DNA of 64,000 nucleotides from Candidatus Amarobacillus elongatus (GTDB lineage Bacteria > Chloroflexota > Dehalococcoidia > Tepidiformales > Tepidiformaceae), in contig JADJBX010000007.1 of NCBI GenBank assembly GCA_016703545.1, forward strand, positions 124,001-188,000, read 5' to 3'. A model generated the notes under the pieces. The model did not search any database. It saw only the letters and a program-made list of their open reading frames with translations, and was not told the DNA's origin. Position 1 is the stretch's first letter. Every line of letters begins with the position of its first letter. Positions 1 through 10,076 of this stretch are shown here, in pieces. Position numbers and translations under genes: made by a program.

Positions 1-341
1 GGCGCCCGCGGGTTGTAGCCGATCGCGAGCATGCCGCCCGGGGCCGCGGCGTCGATGAGCACGGGCATGCAGGTCACGCGGGCGCCGGGTGCGAAGGCGT
101 CGACGCCGTCGCCAACCTCGATCACCTCCGCGACGAATTCGTGCCCCATCACAATCCCGGCCTGCGAAAGGCTCGCGCCGCCGGCGGCGCCCGTCATCTG
201 GTCGATGTGCCGCGCCGCGTGGAGGTCGCTGCCGCAGATGCCGCAGGCGAGGACGCGCGCCAGCAGCTGGCCCGGTCCCGGGCGGGGCAACGCCACCTCC
301 TCGATGGCCAGGTCCGTCCCGCGAAGCACCATCGCGCGCAT
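1..341 (-). CDS. Zinc-dependent alcohol dehydrogenase, N-terminal part (cut by left edge)
   Basis: About 113 residues of a medium-chain (MDR) alcohol dehydrogenase are present; the C-terminal half lies outside the window. The catalytic-zinc motif CGICGSDLH sits at residues 33-41 and GHE at 66-68, both in the GroES-like fold. Family members oxidise alcohols or polyols with NAD(P); the substrate cannot be told from this half. The start is supported by GAGGAGG just upstream of the ATG. It is divergent from rdgB. Confidence 0.85.
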   Translation of the reverse strand, partial: MRAMVLRGTDLAIEEVALPRPGPGQLLARVLACGICGSDLHAARHIDQMTGAAGGASLSQAGIVMGHEFVAEVIEVGDGVDAFAPGARVTCMPVLIDAAAPGGMLAIGYNPRA

Positions 342-473
342 GCCGCCTCCTCGCGGGGGCGTGGGTTGCCGCCGCGAGCGGAGTCTGGATCAGGCGGCTC
401 CGCCGCGCCACCCGCGCACCCCCGAGATTCGCCACAAAACGGGCATTGCCTCTTGCCGCGGGACCTCCGCGTG

Positions 474-1082
474 GTGAAGATCACGGGTGTGAGGCGCCTG
501 CTGCTCGCGACCAACAACCCGGGCAAGGTGCGCGAGTTCCGCCGCCTCCTCGATGGGCTGCCGTTCGAAATCGTCACGCCCGCCGCTGCCGGCATCACCC
601 TCGACGTCGTGGAGGACGGCGACAGCTACGCCGCCAACGCCTCGAAGAAGGCCCTCGCCTTCGCCCGCGCCGGGGGCTGCCTCGCGCTTGCGGACGATTC
701 CGGCATCGAAGTCGACGCCCTCGGCGGCGGACCGGGCATGTACTCCGCCCGCTACGGCGGCCCGGGCCTCGACGACGCCGGCCGGCTCGACCTCCTCCTG
801 CGCGAACTCGAGAGCGTGCCGGATGGCGAGCGGGGGGCGCGGTACCGCGCCGTCGTCGCGGTCGCCGCGCCCACCGGCGTGCTGCACCTCGCCGAGGCCA
901 CCTTCGAAGGCGAAATCGGCCGCGAAAAGCGCGGCGAACGCGGGTTCGGCTACGACCCCGCCTTCGTCGTGCCCGGCGGCCGCACCGGCGCGGAGCTTTC
1001 CGACGCGGAGAAGGACGCCGTCAGCCACCGCGGCAAGGCGGTGCGCGACGCCGCCGCCTACCTGCGGACCCTCGGCGAGTGA
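474..1082 (+). CDS. rdgB: XTP/dITP diphosphatase (RdgB/HAM1 family)
   Basis: About 202 residues, the usual family length. The family hydrolyses non-canonical purine nucleotides (XTP, dITP, ITP) to monophosphates and keeps them out of DNA. Visible signatures are TNNPGK near the N-terminus, LADDSGIEVDAL in the middle (metal-binding acidic residues) and the C-terminal SHRGKA. The start is uncertain: GTG at 471, 474 or 489 all fit and none has a good ribosome binding site. The stop overlaps the next gene's GTG by 4 nt, so the two are probably cotranscribed. Confidence 0.88.
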   Translation: MKITGVRRLLLATNNPGKVREFRRLLDGLPFEIVTPAAAGITLDVVEDGDSYAANASKKALAFARAGGCLALADDSGIEVDALGGGPGMYSARYGGPGLDDAGRLDLLLRELESVPDGERGARYRAVVAVAAPTGVLHLAEATFEGEIGREKRGERGFGYDPAFVVPGGRTGAELSDAEKDAVSHRGKAVRDAAAYLRTLGE

Positions 1083-1594
1083 GACGCCTCGCCGCCGCGG
1101 CGGTCGGCCTCGTGGCGATGGCTGCCCCGCTGGCGGCGGCCTGCGGCGGCGCGACCACACTCCCCGAGGTCCCGCCCTGCGCCACCCCGACGCCCATCCC
1201 CTCCGTCTCGGGCCGCACCCCCCGGGAAAGCGACTTCCGCTACGTACGCGCCGTGAACGAGGGCGCGACGCGGCTCATCCGGCTCACGAACGACTTCCGC
1301 ACGCGCTGGCCCGACGGCAAGTTCTCCAGCCGCACGGAGTTCCGCGAGGAGTTCGCGCTGTACGCCTCGAACATGGCCTGCGCCGCCAGCGCGCTGCGCG
1401 ACATGAAGTCCTCCGTCACGCGTTACGCGGAATGGGACGGCCGCTTCGACGCGGTCATGAGCGACTACGTCGCCGCCATGGAGCAGGGCCGCGAATCCGT
1501 ACGCACCCGCAACGTCTCGGACTACCGGCGCTTCAACAAGCGGGTGGACGAAGTGAACGCCGCCCTCGCGGAAGCGCTCGTGGCGCTGCCCTGA
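1079..1594 (+). CDS. Small secreted lipoprotein, unknown function
   Basis: 171 residues starting at a GTG that overlaps the rdgB stop (GTGA). A short basic N-terminus and an Ala/Leu-rich segment lead to a lipobox-like PLAAAC followed by GG, so lipid anchoring at the membrane is expected. The mature part is mostly helical and charged, with no domain I recognise. The 4-nt overlap implies translational coupling to rdgB, with no obvious functional link. Confidence 0.7.
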   Translation: MRRLAAAAVGLVAMAAPLAAACGGATTLPEVPPCATPTPIPSVSGRTPRESDFRYVRAVNEGATRLIRLTNDFRTRWPDGKFSSRTEFREEFALYASNMACAASALRDMKSSVTRYAEWDGRFDAVMSDYVAAMEQGRESVRTRNVSDYRRFNKRVDEVNAALAEALVALP

Positions 1595-1643
1595 GGGGAC
1601 GGCGGCGGCGGGGGTGTGGCAGGATGCGCCGCGGAGGAATGCC

Positions 1644-2048
1644 ATGACTCCTGACGAGGTCAACGCCCGCATCGCGGGCTTTTTTCCGGACACCATGGGG
1701 ATGCGCTTCACCGTCTGCGAACCCCGCCGCATCGTCGCGGAGCTGACGGTGACGCGCGCGCTGTGCACCATCCCCGGGGTCATGCACGGCGGCGCGATCA
1801 TGGCGCTGGCCGACACCGTGGGGGCGTACGGCACGGCCGCAAACCTCACCGGCGGCAAGGGCACGACGACCATGGAATCCAAGACGAACTTTTTCGCCGC
1901 CGCGCGCGAGGGCGAGACCGTAATCGCCGAGTCCACTCCCCTGCACCTTGGCGGGCGCACGCACGTATGGGAGACCGCGATCCGTGGCGCCGACGGACGG
2001 CTCATCGCCAAGGTCACGCAGACCCAGTACGTCCTCGATCCGCGCTAG
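1644..2048 (+). CDS. PaaI-family hotdog thioesterase
   Basis: 134 residues. HGGAIMALADT at residues 48-58 is the hotdog active-site signature of the PaaI/YbgC-like family, with Asp57 the likely catalytic residue, followed by the core strand TTTMESKTNFF. Members hydrolyse acyl- or aryl-CoA thioesters. A GGAGGA site 6 nt upstream fixes the ATG. It converges on the debranching-enzyme gene, and the two stop codons share one CTAG. Confidence 0.85.
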   Translation: MTPDEVNARIAGFFPDTMGMRFTVCEPRRIVAELTVTRALCTIPGVMHGGAIMALADTVGAYGTAANLTGGKGTTTMESKTNFFAAAREGETVIAESTPLHLGGRTHVWETAIRGADGRLIAKVTQTQYVLDPR

Positions 2049-4226
2049 GGGCCGACGGCGCCGTGTCCGGGGTAGGCCTGCGACAGCACCACCTCGATGC
2101 TGCCAGGCTGCCGTTCGACCTCGACGCTCACGTGCCGTCCCTGGCGGCGGAAGATGAGGTCGAGCGTTTCGCCAGCGAAGGCGAGGTTGCGCAGGTTCAG
2201 GCTCCGGATACCGCCTGGGAGCATGGGGCGCACCACGCGCAGCTGGCCCGGCCGCCCCGGCTGCAGCCCGAGCATCGCCGTGAACACTCCCGGCATGGCC
2301 GCCGCCGACCACGCCTGCGGCCGTGACGCCACCGGGTACGGGGTCGGCACCGCGCGGAATTCGCGCGCGTCGCCGGAGAAGAGCTCCGGCACGCGGTAAT
2401 CGGGGAATGCGAGCGCCGTCTCGATCAGCGCCGTCCCGAGCCGCTCCCGCGAGGTCATCGAACCCGTAGCGGCGCATCCCCGCGAGGATGAGGGCGTTGT
2501 CGTGCGGCCAGACCGAGCCGGTGTGGTAGCCGAGCGGGTTATAGCCGGGGACGGTCGAGGCGAGCGTGCGCACGCCCCAGCCGCTGAACATGTCCGGCTG
2601 CATCAGGCGATGGGCGGCGGCGCGCGCGTAGTCGGCGCGCGCCGTGCCGGACCAGAGCAGGTGGCCCGCGTTGGAAGCCGGCGTGGGCACCGGTTCGCCC
2701 GCGCCATCGAGGCAGAGCACGTACCCGAGGTGCTCGTGGCCGTAGGCGGCATCGACCTGGCGCGCGAAATCGGAGGCGACAATTGCGGCGTCTTCGGCGT
2801 CGGGCTGGCCCAGCGTCGCGGCGATGGCGCTGTAGGCGGCGAGCGCCGCGGCCACGTACCCCTGCACCTCCGCCAGCGCGATCGCCGGCTCCACGAGCCG
2901 CCCATCGGGCCAGACGATGCAGTCGTGCGAATCCTTCCAGCCCTGGTTTTCGAGCCCGGCCGAGGAGACGCGCGAGTACGCGACGAAGCCGCGCGGTCCC
3001 AGGAGCATCTGGTCGCGGCACCACCACATCGCCCCCTGGATGTTTGGCCAGAGCTGGCGCAGGGTCTCGCGGTCGTTCGTCCAGCGGAAGTACTCCCAGG
3101 CCGCGACGATGAACAGGGGCGTGCCATCGACGCTGCCGTAGTAGCGCCCGAAGGGCACCTCCCCGGCGCGCGCCAGTTCGCCCCAGCGCAGCTCGTGCGG
3201 CATCTTGCCGGGGGTCGCGTCGTGAGCGGGGTCGTCCTCATCGGCCTGGTATTTGGCGAGCACGAGCAGCGTCGTTCGTAGCACCGCGGGCGCGAAGGCG
3301 AGCAGCTCCATGCCCGCGATCAGACTGTCGCGGCCGAACAGCGTATCGAACCAGGGCACCCCCGCCGCGAGGTAGTCGTCCGTGCCCGTGGTCGTTTGCA
3401 GCGCGTGGATATCGAGCAGCGAACGGCGCAGGAGCGCGTTGATGTCGTCGCGGTCGGTTTCGAGGTGCGTGGCGGCGGAGAGCCACTCGCGCTGCTGGCG
3501 CTGGACCTCGGCGGTGGCCGTGAGCACGCTGGGGCCCGCCGCCGCACCATCGATGGTGACCTCGATCGAGAATTCGCGCGTGTCGCGCGGGCCGAGGGTG
3601 ATGACGAAGCGGGCATCGCGGGTGGAGAGGTGCACGGGCGTTTCGGAGAAAGTGACCGTTGTCGTGCGCGTGACGTCGTCGGCGCCCTGGTAGCGAAACA
3701 CCACGCAGTTCGCCTCGCAGCGGCCACGGACGGGGGCGGCGGGGGTGCGCCGCGGATAGCCGCGCACTTCGAAGATGTCCTTGAAGTCCGCTCCGAATTC
3801 GACGCGCAGGTCCACTTCGAGGGTGCCGTGGCTGTAGTTCGAAACGCTCAGCGACTCGATCAGCCCCCCGGAGATGACCCGCCGCCGCCGCACCACGAGG
3901 CTCTGCGCCGGGATCGTGCGGCCGGCGGAGTCACGCAGCGCGGGGTTGGTGAAGATGGCGCTAAGCGCGGTCTCGGGCTGTCGTGCGTCGAGGAGGATGG
4001 GCGGCACGCCGCCGAAGGTGAACCGCAGGCGCGAAAGGTGCCGCGTGTCGCGCGCGTACATGCCCGTGGCGGCCTCGCCGCGCGCGTCGATATCGCCGCT
4101 GGGGAGGCTGAGGACGGAGATGCCGTCGTTCCGGAGCACACTGAGGTGGGTGATGTTGCCGGTGGGGTGGGGCTCCTCCCCGACCGGGAGCCAGCCGGGC
4201 CCTTCCACGATCTCCGGTGCGGCCAT
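2045..4226 (-). CDS. Amylo-alpha-1,6-glucosidase / glycogen debranching-type enzyme, frameshifted
   Basis: Joining two frames gives about 726 residues. The N-terminal half is the beta-rich domain found in bacterial/archaeal debranching enzymes; the C-terminal half is an (alpha/alpha)6 glycosidase with WFDTLFGRDSL, GWKDSHD and GSVWPHDNALI. The family removes alpha-1,6 branches or processes related glucans in the cytoplasm. The reading frame breaks at about 2446-2452: upstream reads RYGFDDL and downstream RERLGTALIETAL after one surplus base. Homology continues to the stop, so this is a recent lesion or a sequence error. GGGAGGG precedes the ATG. It lies 17 nt after a GT4 gene and is probably in its operon. 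Confidence 0.85.
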
Positions 4227-4243
4227 CGTCCCTCCCGAATAGG

Positions 4244-5356
4244 TCAGGTCGCCGGCGCCGTGGCGACGGCGGTGGTCAGGCGCGGTGACGCGGCCGCCGG
4301 GCCGGGGGCGAGGGGCGGTGGTTCCGCCTTCGCGCCCGTCAGCGCCAGGTACAGCGCCTCGTGCCGCGCCACGTTCGCCTCCGCCGAGAACAGCTCGGCG
4401 ACGCGCGCGCGGCAGCGGTTGGGGTCGATCTCGCCGATGTGCGCGACCGCCTCGACCGCCTCATCGACCGTATCACGCACGAAGCCCGTCACGCCGTCGG
4501 CGATGACTTCCGGGGCGGAGCCGCGCCGGAAGGCGATAACGGGCGTGCCGCATGCCATGGACTCGGCCATGACAAGCCCGAACGGTTCGCGCCAGCAGAT
4601 GGGGAAGAGGGTGGCCGCCGCGCCCTGGTACGCCGCCACCTTCTCCTCGTGCGTCGCCGAAAGCAGCAGGTCGTGGTCGATGGTCTCGAGCGCGGGCGCC
4701 ACATGCTCGCGGAAGTACTCCTGCTCGTTCGGCTCGTTCACCTTGGCGATGACGCGCAGGCGCCGGCCTGTGCGGCGCGCGATCTCGATCGCCTCGAGGA
4801 TGCCTTTTTCGGGGTTCACCCGGCCGACGAAGAGGAGCCAGCCCCCGCGTTCGCCATTGCCCATGGGGAAACGGTCGAGGCGGATGCCGTTGTGAATGAC
4901 GGTTGGCGTGCACACGGGCGGCAGCGACGCCGCCTGGTCGCGGCTGATGGCCACGATGTGCACGCGCCCCGCGAGCCGCTCGTAGATCCGCGCCAGCCGC
5001 GGGTCCACCAGCCCGTGGACGGTGTGCACCACCGGCATCGGCTGGGTCGCGCCGGCCAGCAGCCCGAGCACGGTGTGGTCATGGATGACGTCGAAGGCGT
5101 CCCGGCTGGTGTAGGCGTCGAGCAGCGCCGCGGATTCGACGAAGGCGTCGCCGAGGGCGGCGGAGGGCGGTTCGGCATACGTGCTCACGAGCCGCGCGGA
5201 CGTGCGGGACCCGCCGCTGGCGAACAGCGTGACGTCGTGGCCGCGTTCCACCAGGCCATCGGCGAGCGAACTGACGACCCACTCGATGCCGCCGTACCCA
5301 TGCGGCGGCACGGCGAACCACGGCGGCGCCACCAGACCAATCCGGAGCCTCTTCAC
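4244..5356 (-). CDS. Family 4 glycosyltransferase
   Basis: 370 residues from a GTG preceded by GGGAG. GT-B fold: the N-terminal acceptor domain carries PHGYGGIEWVV, and the C-terminal donor domain holds the retaining GT4 signature EPFGLVMAE (E-x7-E) followed by SMACGTPVIA. Such enzymes transfer a sugar from a nucleotide sugar to a glucan, lipid or small acceptor; the acceptor is unknown. The downstream debranching enzyme 17 nt away suggests a role in glycogen or alpha-glucan metabolism. Confidence 0.87.
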   Translation of the reverse strand: MKRLRIGLVAPPWFAVPPHGYGGIEWVVSSLADGLVERGHDVTLFASGGSRTSARLVSTYAEPPSAALGDAFVESAALLDAYTSRDAFDVIHDHTVLGLLAGATQPMPVVHTVHGLVDPRLARIYERLAGRVHIVAISRDQAASLPPVCTPTVIHNGIRLDRFPMGNGERGGWLLFVGRVNPEKGILEAIEIARRTGRRLRVIAKVNEPNEQEYFREHVAPALETIDHDLLLSATHEEKVAAYQGAAATLFPICWREPFGLVMAESMACGTPVIAFRRGSAPEVIADGVTGFVRDTVDEAVEAVAHIGEIDPNRCRARVAELFSAEANVARHEALYLALTGAKAEPPPLAPGPAAASPRLTTAVATAPAT

Positions 5357-5514
5357 GCTTCTCTCCCTCGCGCGGTGGCGAAGGCGCCGTTCCCTGGCGC
5401 TTCGAACCGGCGAAACCGTTCGGTGATGGGCCGGAGGGGCGGCCGGCACTCCCTGTTGTAGCCCACGCGCGGCTCCAGTATGACAGCGAGGCCCGCATCG
5501 GCATTTCAAAACCA

Positions 5515-8196
5515 TCACGAGAGTGTGCCGGGAAAGAACGCGCCCCTATTCGCCGCCCGCCGCGTCGGAGCGGATGTTGGGGTCGGTTCGACCGCGGGCG
5601 TGGCCACCGGGGTCTCTTCCACGGGGGCGGGGGTCGCCTCGGTGGTGGGCGAAACCTCCGCGTCCGGCCCCGGCGTCACCCCCGGGTCCGGCGTGCCATC
5701 CGCGCCGGAAGGCGTGGGCGCCGGCGGAGTGGCGACGGGGGTGACCGCCGGTCCCGGCGGCGTGCCAGTGCCCGGGTCGGTCGCCTTCGGCCCCGACCAC
5801 TCGCGCCCGCGCATCAGGTCCCGCAGCCGCACGCTGAGGTCGTCGTACGCGACGATCAGCTCCTCCGAGATGTCCGTGCCGCTCGTGAAGATCGAGACCG
5901 AAATGCGGTCGTTCGGATCGTATTCGAGCACGCCGGAGCGCCCATAGTGGCCCCAGCGTTCGGCGCGCAGCACGCCGTCTTCGTACCAGCACGGGCAGAA
6001 CGGGTAGGTCGAAAGGCCCGCGTACTGGTACTCAACGGGGAGGAAGGTCGACATCGCATTGTGCGTATCGTGGCTGACCACGCGGTCGCTGTCCCAGAGA
6101 TACAGCCCCCAGCGCGCAAGGTCCCCGACCGTTGAGTACAGCCCGGCGGACGACCAGAGAATGCCGTGGTATTCGAACGACGGGATCGAGCTTACCCGCC
6201 CGCTGGAGGACGACCGCGACACGCCGGAGCTCGATCGCAGCGCCGGGTTCAGGTTCGGGTGGTTGTTCTCCTCGGTGGGGTCGAACTCCTCGTCCATCTG
6301 GCTCGCGTACAGCTGCAGCGGGTCCAGCAGCCGTTCGTGCAGCGCCTGCGTGTACGAGGTGCCGGTCAGCTTTTCGATGATGAGGCCGAGGACGAAGTAG
6401 CCCGGGCTGGAGTACGTGAACGCATCGCCGGGTTCGAACAGCAACGGCTCGTCGCTGGCATAGGCGAGGGCGTCGCGCGGGTCGACACCGTCGGTGGCGG
6501 GCAGGCCGCTGGTGTGCTGAATGAGGTTGCGAATCGTGTAGTCGCCGCTGTGCGCGATGTTGGGCACGTACTTCGACGCGCGGTCATCGAGCGACAGCCG
6601 CCCCTCCTCGACGAACTGGAGGATGAGGGCGGTCGTGAACGTCTTGGTCACACTGGCCGACCAGTACCGCTTGGTGGGCGAAAGGCGTCCGCCGCTGTCG
6701 GCGTCGATGCCGGTCGCGCCGGCCCAGGTCGCGCCGTCGGCGCGATCGAACGCCAGCGCCGCGCCAACAACGTTGTAGTCGCGTGCCCAGCGGTCGAGCA
6801 CCAGCTGGACATCGCCGGGCGAGACCACGTTCCCGCTGATGCCCGGGAGCACATCCGGCTCGCGGCGGACGGGTGGCGCATCGAGGATGCGGGCGTTGGA
6901 GGCGCGCAGCGCGAGCCCCACCCCCGAGGGCGGTACCGCCGTCCGCACCTGCCCGGGCCCCACCGGCTCCAAGACGTCGACCATCGCCGCGCCGAACAGC
7001 GCCGCGAGCCCGGCCGCCGCCGCGAGCGGCATCGCCACCGCCACGGTCCTGGGCATGCGCCTCGGCGGCCCCGTCGTGCCACGCGTCTCCGCCCGGGGGA
7101 GGAAGTGCGGGCGCCGCCGCGCGGCGATGTCCTCGATCCAGCCGAACACGAGCATGCAGAGGAAGGTCACCACCAGCACGATCGGCAGCGCCGCGAGATT
7201 CCGCACCCAGTCGGGGCGTTCGTCGATCCAGAGCAGCTGGTACATCGCGAACAGGCCGGCCGCGTGCCAGAGGTAGATGGTGAACACGCGGTCGTTGATC
7301 CACGCGATGAACGCGGCCGTACGGGGACGGGTCGCCACGCGCGTGAGGAAGCGCTCGGCCGTGAGCGCCGAGAAGAGCCACGTCAGCCCCACGAGCCCGT
7401 GCATCGGGTAGGAAGCGTTCACGACGTGCTCGGGCACATCCTGCGTCAGCGCCCAGGCCACCGCCCCGGCGGCGAACGTGAGCGCGGCCAGCGCGCGCAT
7501 ACGCGTGCCGATGCGGTCGAACACGCGGTCGTTGTAGGCGAAGCCGAGGATCCAGAAGCCGCCGAAGAGGGCCGCGTCCTCGAACTGCCATGGCACGGGG
7601 TCGCCGGTCTGGCGGAACCGTTCGAACGCGATCACCAGCCCCAGCGGCAACCCCAGCAGGGCGATCGAGAGCCGCCGGTACAGCCACAGGAGGATGGGAC
7701 TGAGGAGGATGAGCCACGTCATGCAGCGCAGGTACCAGAGCACCGCCCACCACGTCACTCCCCACTCGGAGCCCGTCGGATCCCAGATGGGGAAGATCCA
7801 GAAGAGCGGCTGCCACGGCTTGAGTGGGGTGCCCGGGGTACCGCGGAAGTAGTACTCCGCCGCCATCACCGCCAGGGCCACGACCGCGAACGCCCAGAGC
7901 GGCACCAGCAGCCGCCGGAAGCGGGTGTACATCACCCGCCGCGGGCCGTCCTTCTGCAGCGAATACGCCATGAGCGACCCGGCGACGAAGAACATCGCGG
8001 GCATGGAGGCGATGAAGTAGGAGATCCAGGCGAAGCCGTACGTGTGCCAGACGAGCACGCGCAGAATCGCGACGGTGCGCACGAGGTCGAGGAAGGCGTT
8101 GTGTTCGCGCACCGCGCGGCGCGCCTCCGCGGGGGCGGCGGCGGGCTGATCACGCGTGCCTTCGCTCGCGGCGCGGGGAGCAGCTGCGGCTTCCAC
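5515..8196 (-). CDS. Acyltransferase-3 / serine beta-lactamase-fold fusion membrane protein
   Basis: 893 residues in one open frame. Residues ~30-360 form a multi-helix acyltransferase family 3 domain, with the early RTVAILRVLVWH motif holding the family His. After a further membrane segment (~385-405), residues ~465-800 form a class C beta-lactamase/esterase-like domain with Ser-x-x-Lys (SVTK, ~515), a Tyr motif (YSSPGY, ~594) and HYGRSG (~749) where KTG would be. A Pro/Thr-rich tail follows. The likely job is acylation of a surface glycan combined with an extracytoplasmic serine hydrolase. The GTG start has TAGAGT 6 nt upstream and no Shine-Dalgarno. Confidence 0.82.
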   Translation of the reverse strand: MEAAAAPRAASEGTRDQPAAAPAEARRAVREHNAFLDLVRTVAILRVLVWHTYGFAWISYFIASMPAMFFVAGSLMAYSLQKDGPRRVMYTRFRRLLVPLWAFAVVALAVMAAEYYFRGTPGTPLKPWQPLFWIFPIWDPTGSEWGVTWWAVLWYLRCMTWLILLSPILLWLYRRLSIALLGLPLGLVIAFERFRQTGDPVPWQFEDAALFGGFWILGFAYNDRVFDRIGTRMRALAALTFAAGAVAWALTQDVPEHVVNASYPMHGLVGLTWLFSALTAERFLTRVATRPRTAAFIAWINDRVFTIYLWHAAGLFAMYQLLWIDERPDWVRNLAALPIVLVVTFLCMLVFGWIEDIAARRRPHFLPRAETRGTTGPPRRMPRTVAVAMPLAAAAGLAALFGAAMVDVLEPVGPGQVRTAVPPSGVGLALRASNARILDAPPVRREPDVLPGISGNVVSPGDVQLVLDRWARDYNVVGAALAFDRADGATWAGATGIDADSGGRLSPTKRYWSASVTKTFTTALILQFVEEGRLSLDDRASKYVPNIAHSGDYTIRNLIQHTSGLPATDGVDPRDALAYASDEPLLFEPGDAFTYSSPGYFVLGLIIEKLTGTSYTQALHERLLDPLQLYASQMDEEFDPTEENNHPNLNPALRSSSGVSRSSSSGRVSSIPSFEYHGILWSSAGLYSTVGDLARWGLYLWDSDRVVSHDTHNAMSTFLPVEYQYAGLSTYPFCPCWYEDGVLRAERWGHYGRSGVLEYDPNDRISVSIFTSGTDISEELIVAYDDLSVRLRDLMRGREWSGPKATDPGTGTPPGPAVTPVATPPAPTPSGADGTPDPGVTPGPDAEVSPTTEATPAPVEETPVATPAVEPTPTSAPTRRAANRGAFFPGTLS

Positions 8197-8357
8197 GCCT
8201 TCACTCTACACACGCCCCCCGCCACAACCATATCGAAACGGTTGCCCCTCTTTCCCGCGCCTGTCCGCTGTCGCGGCGGGCGGCCTCGTCGCACGGATGC
8301 AAGCACGGGCCCCCGCCCCTTGTATGGCCTTTACGAGAATGGCCGTACGCTGCTCGC

Positions 8358-9224
8358 ATGAAAGTGATCCGGCGAGGGACTAGCGGCGACGTACTCGACC
8401 AGCGGGGCGGAGGCGGCAGCCGCGGCGGCGTGCCCTTCGCCATTGGCGGCGGCCTCAGCATCCCCGTCCTGATCATCGCCGCCATCGCCTACTTCGTCCT
8501 TGGCCAGGGCGGCGGCAGCGGCTTCGGCATCGATATGCCCCTCAATCAGCTCCCCGGCGCGCAGGTCAGCGGCAAGGGCATCCCCGCCGGGCAGGACCCC
8601 GAACGCGACCAGGTCGAATTCGTCAGCTTCGTCCTCGACGACATCCAGAACTTCTGGACCGAGCAGTTCCAGGCCTCCGGCGACCGCTATTCGCGCGCCA
8701 AACTGGTGCTCTTCGATGGCCAGGTCTCGACCGCGTGCGGCGGCGCCACCTCCGATGTCGGCCCCTTCTACTGCCCCGGCGACCAGCAGGTGTACATCGA
8801 CCTCAGCTTCTTCCGCGAACTCTCCGCCCGCTTTGGCGCGCCCGGGGATTTCGCGCAGGCGTACGTCATCGCGCACGAAATCGGGCACCACATCCAGCTC
8901 CTCAGCGGCATCAGCGAAAACGTCTCCCGCGCGCAGCGGAAGAACCCCAACGACGCGAACGAGCTCTCCGTGCGGCTCGAACTGCAGGCCGACTGCCTCG
9001 CCGGCGTGTGGGCGTACTCGACCTACGAGCGCCAGCTGCTGGAATCGGGGGACCTTGAGGAAGGGCTCGCGGCCGCAGCGGCCGTCGGGGACGACCGCCT
9101 CCAGCGCCAGGCCGGCCAGCGGGTGAACCCCGAGACGTGGACCCACGGCTCATCGCAGGACCGCGTGAAGTGGTTCAAGACCGGGTTCGAAAGCGGCCGC
9201 GCCTCCTCCTGCGACACCTTCTAG
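8358..9224 (+). CDS. ypfJ: YpfJ-family neutral zinc metallopeptidase, membrane-anchored
   Basis: 288 residues. One transmembrane segment lies at ~31-49, after a Gly-rich cytoplasmic start. The outer domain has the family core CGGATSDVGPFYCPGDQQVY, zinc motif HEIGHH (173-178) and third-ligand region LELQADC (Glu208). This matches putative neutral zinc metallopeptidases of the YpfJ type, which are widespread but have no firmly known substrate. Start supported by TACGCT ending 6 nt before the ATG. It is divergent from the acyltransferase fusion. Confidence 0.88.
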   Translation: MKVIRRGTSGDVLDQRGGGGSRGGVPFAIGGGLSIPVLIIAAIAYFVLGQGGGSGFGIDMPLNQLPGAQVSGKGIPAGQDPERDQVEFVSFVLDDIQNFWTEQFQASGDRYSRAKLVLFDGQVSTACGGATSDVGPFYCPGDQQVYIDLSFFRELSARFGAPGDFAQAYVIAHEIGHHIQLLSGISENVSRAQRKNPNDANELSVRLELQADCLAGVWAYSTYERQLLESGDLEEGLAAAAAVGDDRLQRQAGQRVNPETWTHGSSQDRVKWFKTGFESGRASSCDTF

Positions 9225-9250
9225 GCAGCGCCCGACCGGCGCCGCCGCCC

Positions 9251-9943
9251 TCACCCCCGGCGGTACGCCACGATGGCGAACACGGCCTGCCAGAGCATGC
9301 CGCCTTCGACCACGATCCGCTCCACGACGCCAAGCCACTCCGTCGGCTCGTTCTCACCGACGGCGGGCACCTGTGTGTTCATCATCGCGCCGAAGACCAG
9401 CATCACCGCGATGGTGGCGAGCGAGTACCAGCGGAACCAGCGGCCGAATGCGAACGCGCCGGCGCCGGCCATGCCGAAATAGAGCACCGACGTGAGGCCG
9501 CCCATGGCCAGGTGCATCGTGTCCCGCCAGTCGCCGCCGTCCGCGGCGAGCACTTCGCGGCGATGCATCGGCCCGATCCACCAGAGCACGCCCGTCACCG
9601 CCGTGATGAGCAGCAGCCACCCCACGATCCGGAGGGCCCGCCGCCCGCCCGCGACCGCGAGCACGCCAACGGCGAAGGCCACGGCGAGCGCGACGTAGAC
9701 CACGCTCACGCTCAGCCAGAACGTGCGGGTGGGGGCCCCAATGGCGGAGAGCTCGCTGATCGTCTGGTCCCGGTAGCTGTAACCGTCGTAGAGGATCGAG
9801 GCGGTGACGTCCATGGCGATGTACAGCACGAACATCACCGCCCCGGCGAGGACGAGCCGCCTCGCCATCGCGCGTGGAATGAGCCCGGCGCGGCCATCCC
9901 CGTGGCCCGTCGCGAAGACCTGGTGACCCCAATGGCGCAACAT
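9251..9943 (-). CDS. DUF998-family integral membrane protein
   Basis: 230 residues with about six hydrophobic helices. The early segment YDGYSYRDQTISELSAIG is typical of DUF998 proteins, whose function is unknown. GGGAG lies 7 nt before the chosen ATG. An internal ATG at residue 26 is an alternative that would remove a short hydrophilic leader. It converges with ypfJ. Confidence 0.75.
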   Translation of the reverse strand: MLRHWGHQVFATGHGDGRAGLIPRAMARRLVLAGAVMFVLYIAMDVTASILYDGYSYRDQTISELSAIGAPTRTFWLSVSVVYVALAVAFAVGVLAVAGGRRALRIVGWLLLITAVTGVLWWIGPMHRREVLAADGGDWRDTMHLAMGGLTSVLYFGMAGAGAFAFGRWFRWYSLATIAVMLVFGAMMNTQVPAVGENEPTEWLGVVERIVVEGGMLWQAVFAIVAYRRG

Positions 9944-10076
9944 CGAACTGCTCCCGGCGGCCTGCCGGCATGCTCACGGCAGCAACGCCAGCGGTGATTA
10001 CCCGCCCGGCCGCACCCCGTGGGGAGGGCCGGGAGCGCCCCATCGCCGGTCCGTTCGTTCCTCGCTGGCGAGCGAT

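Noticed and set aside
5357..5514. Longer glycosyltransferase start within this gap
   Set aside because: The upstream in-frame extension is Arg/Cys-rich without family similarity, and GGGAG fits the GTG at 5356.
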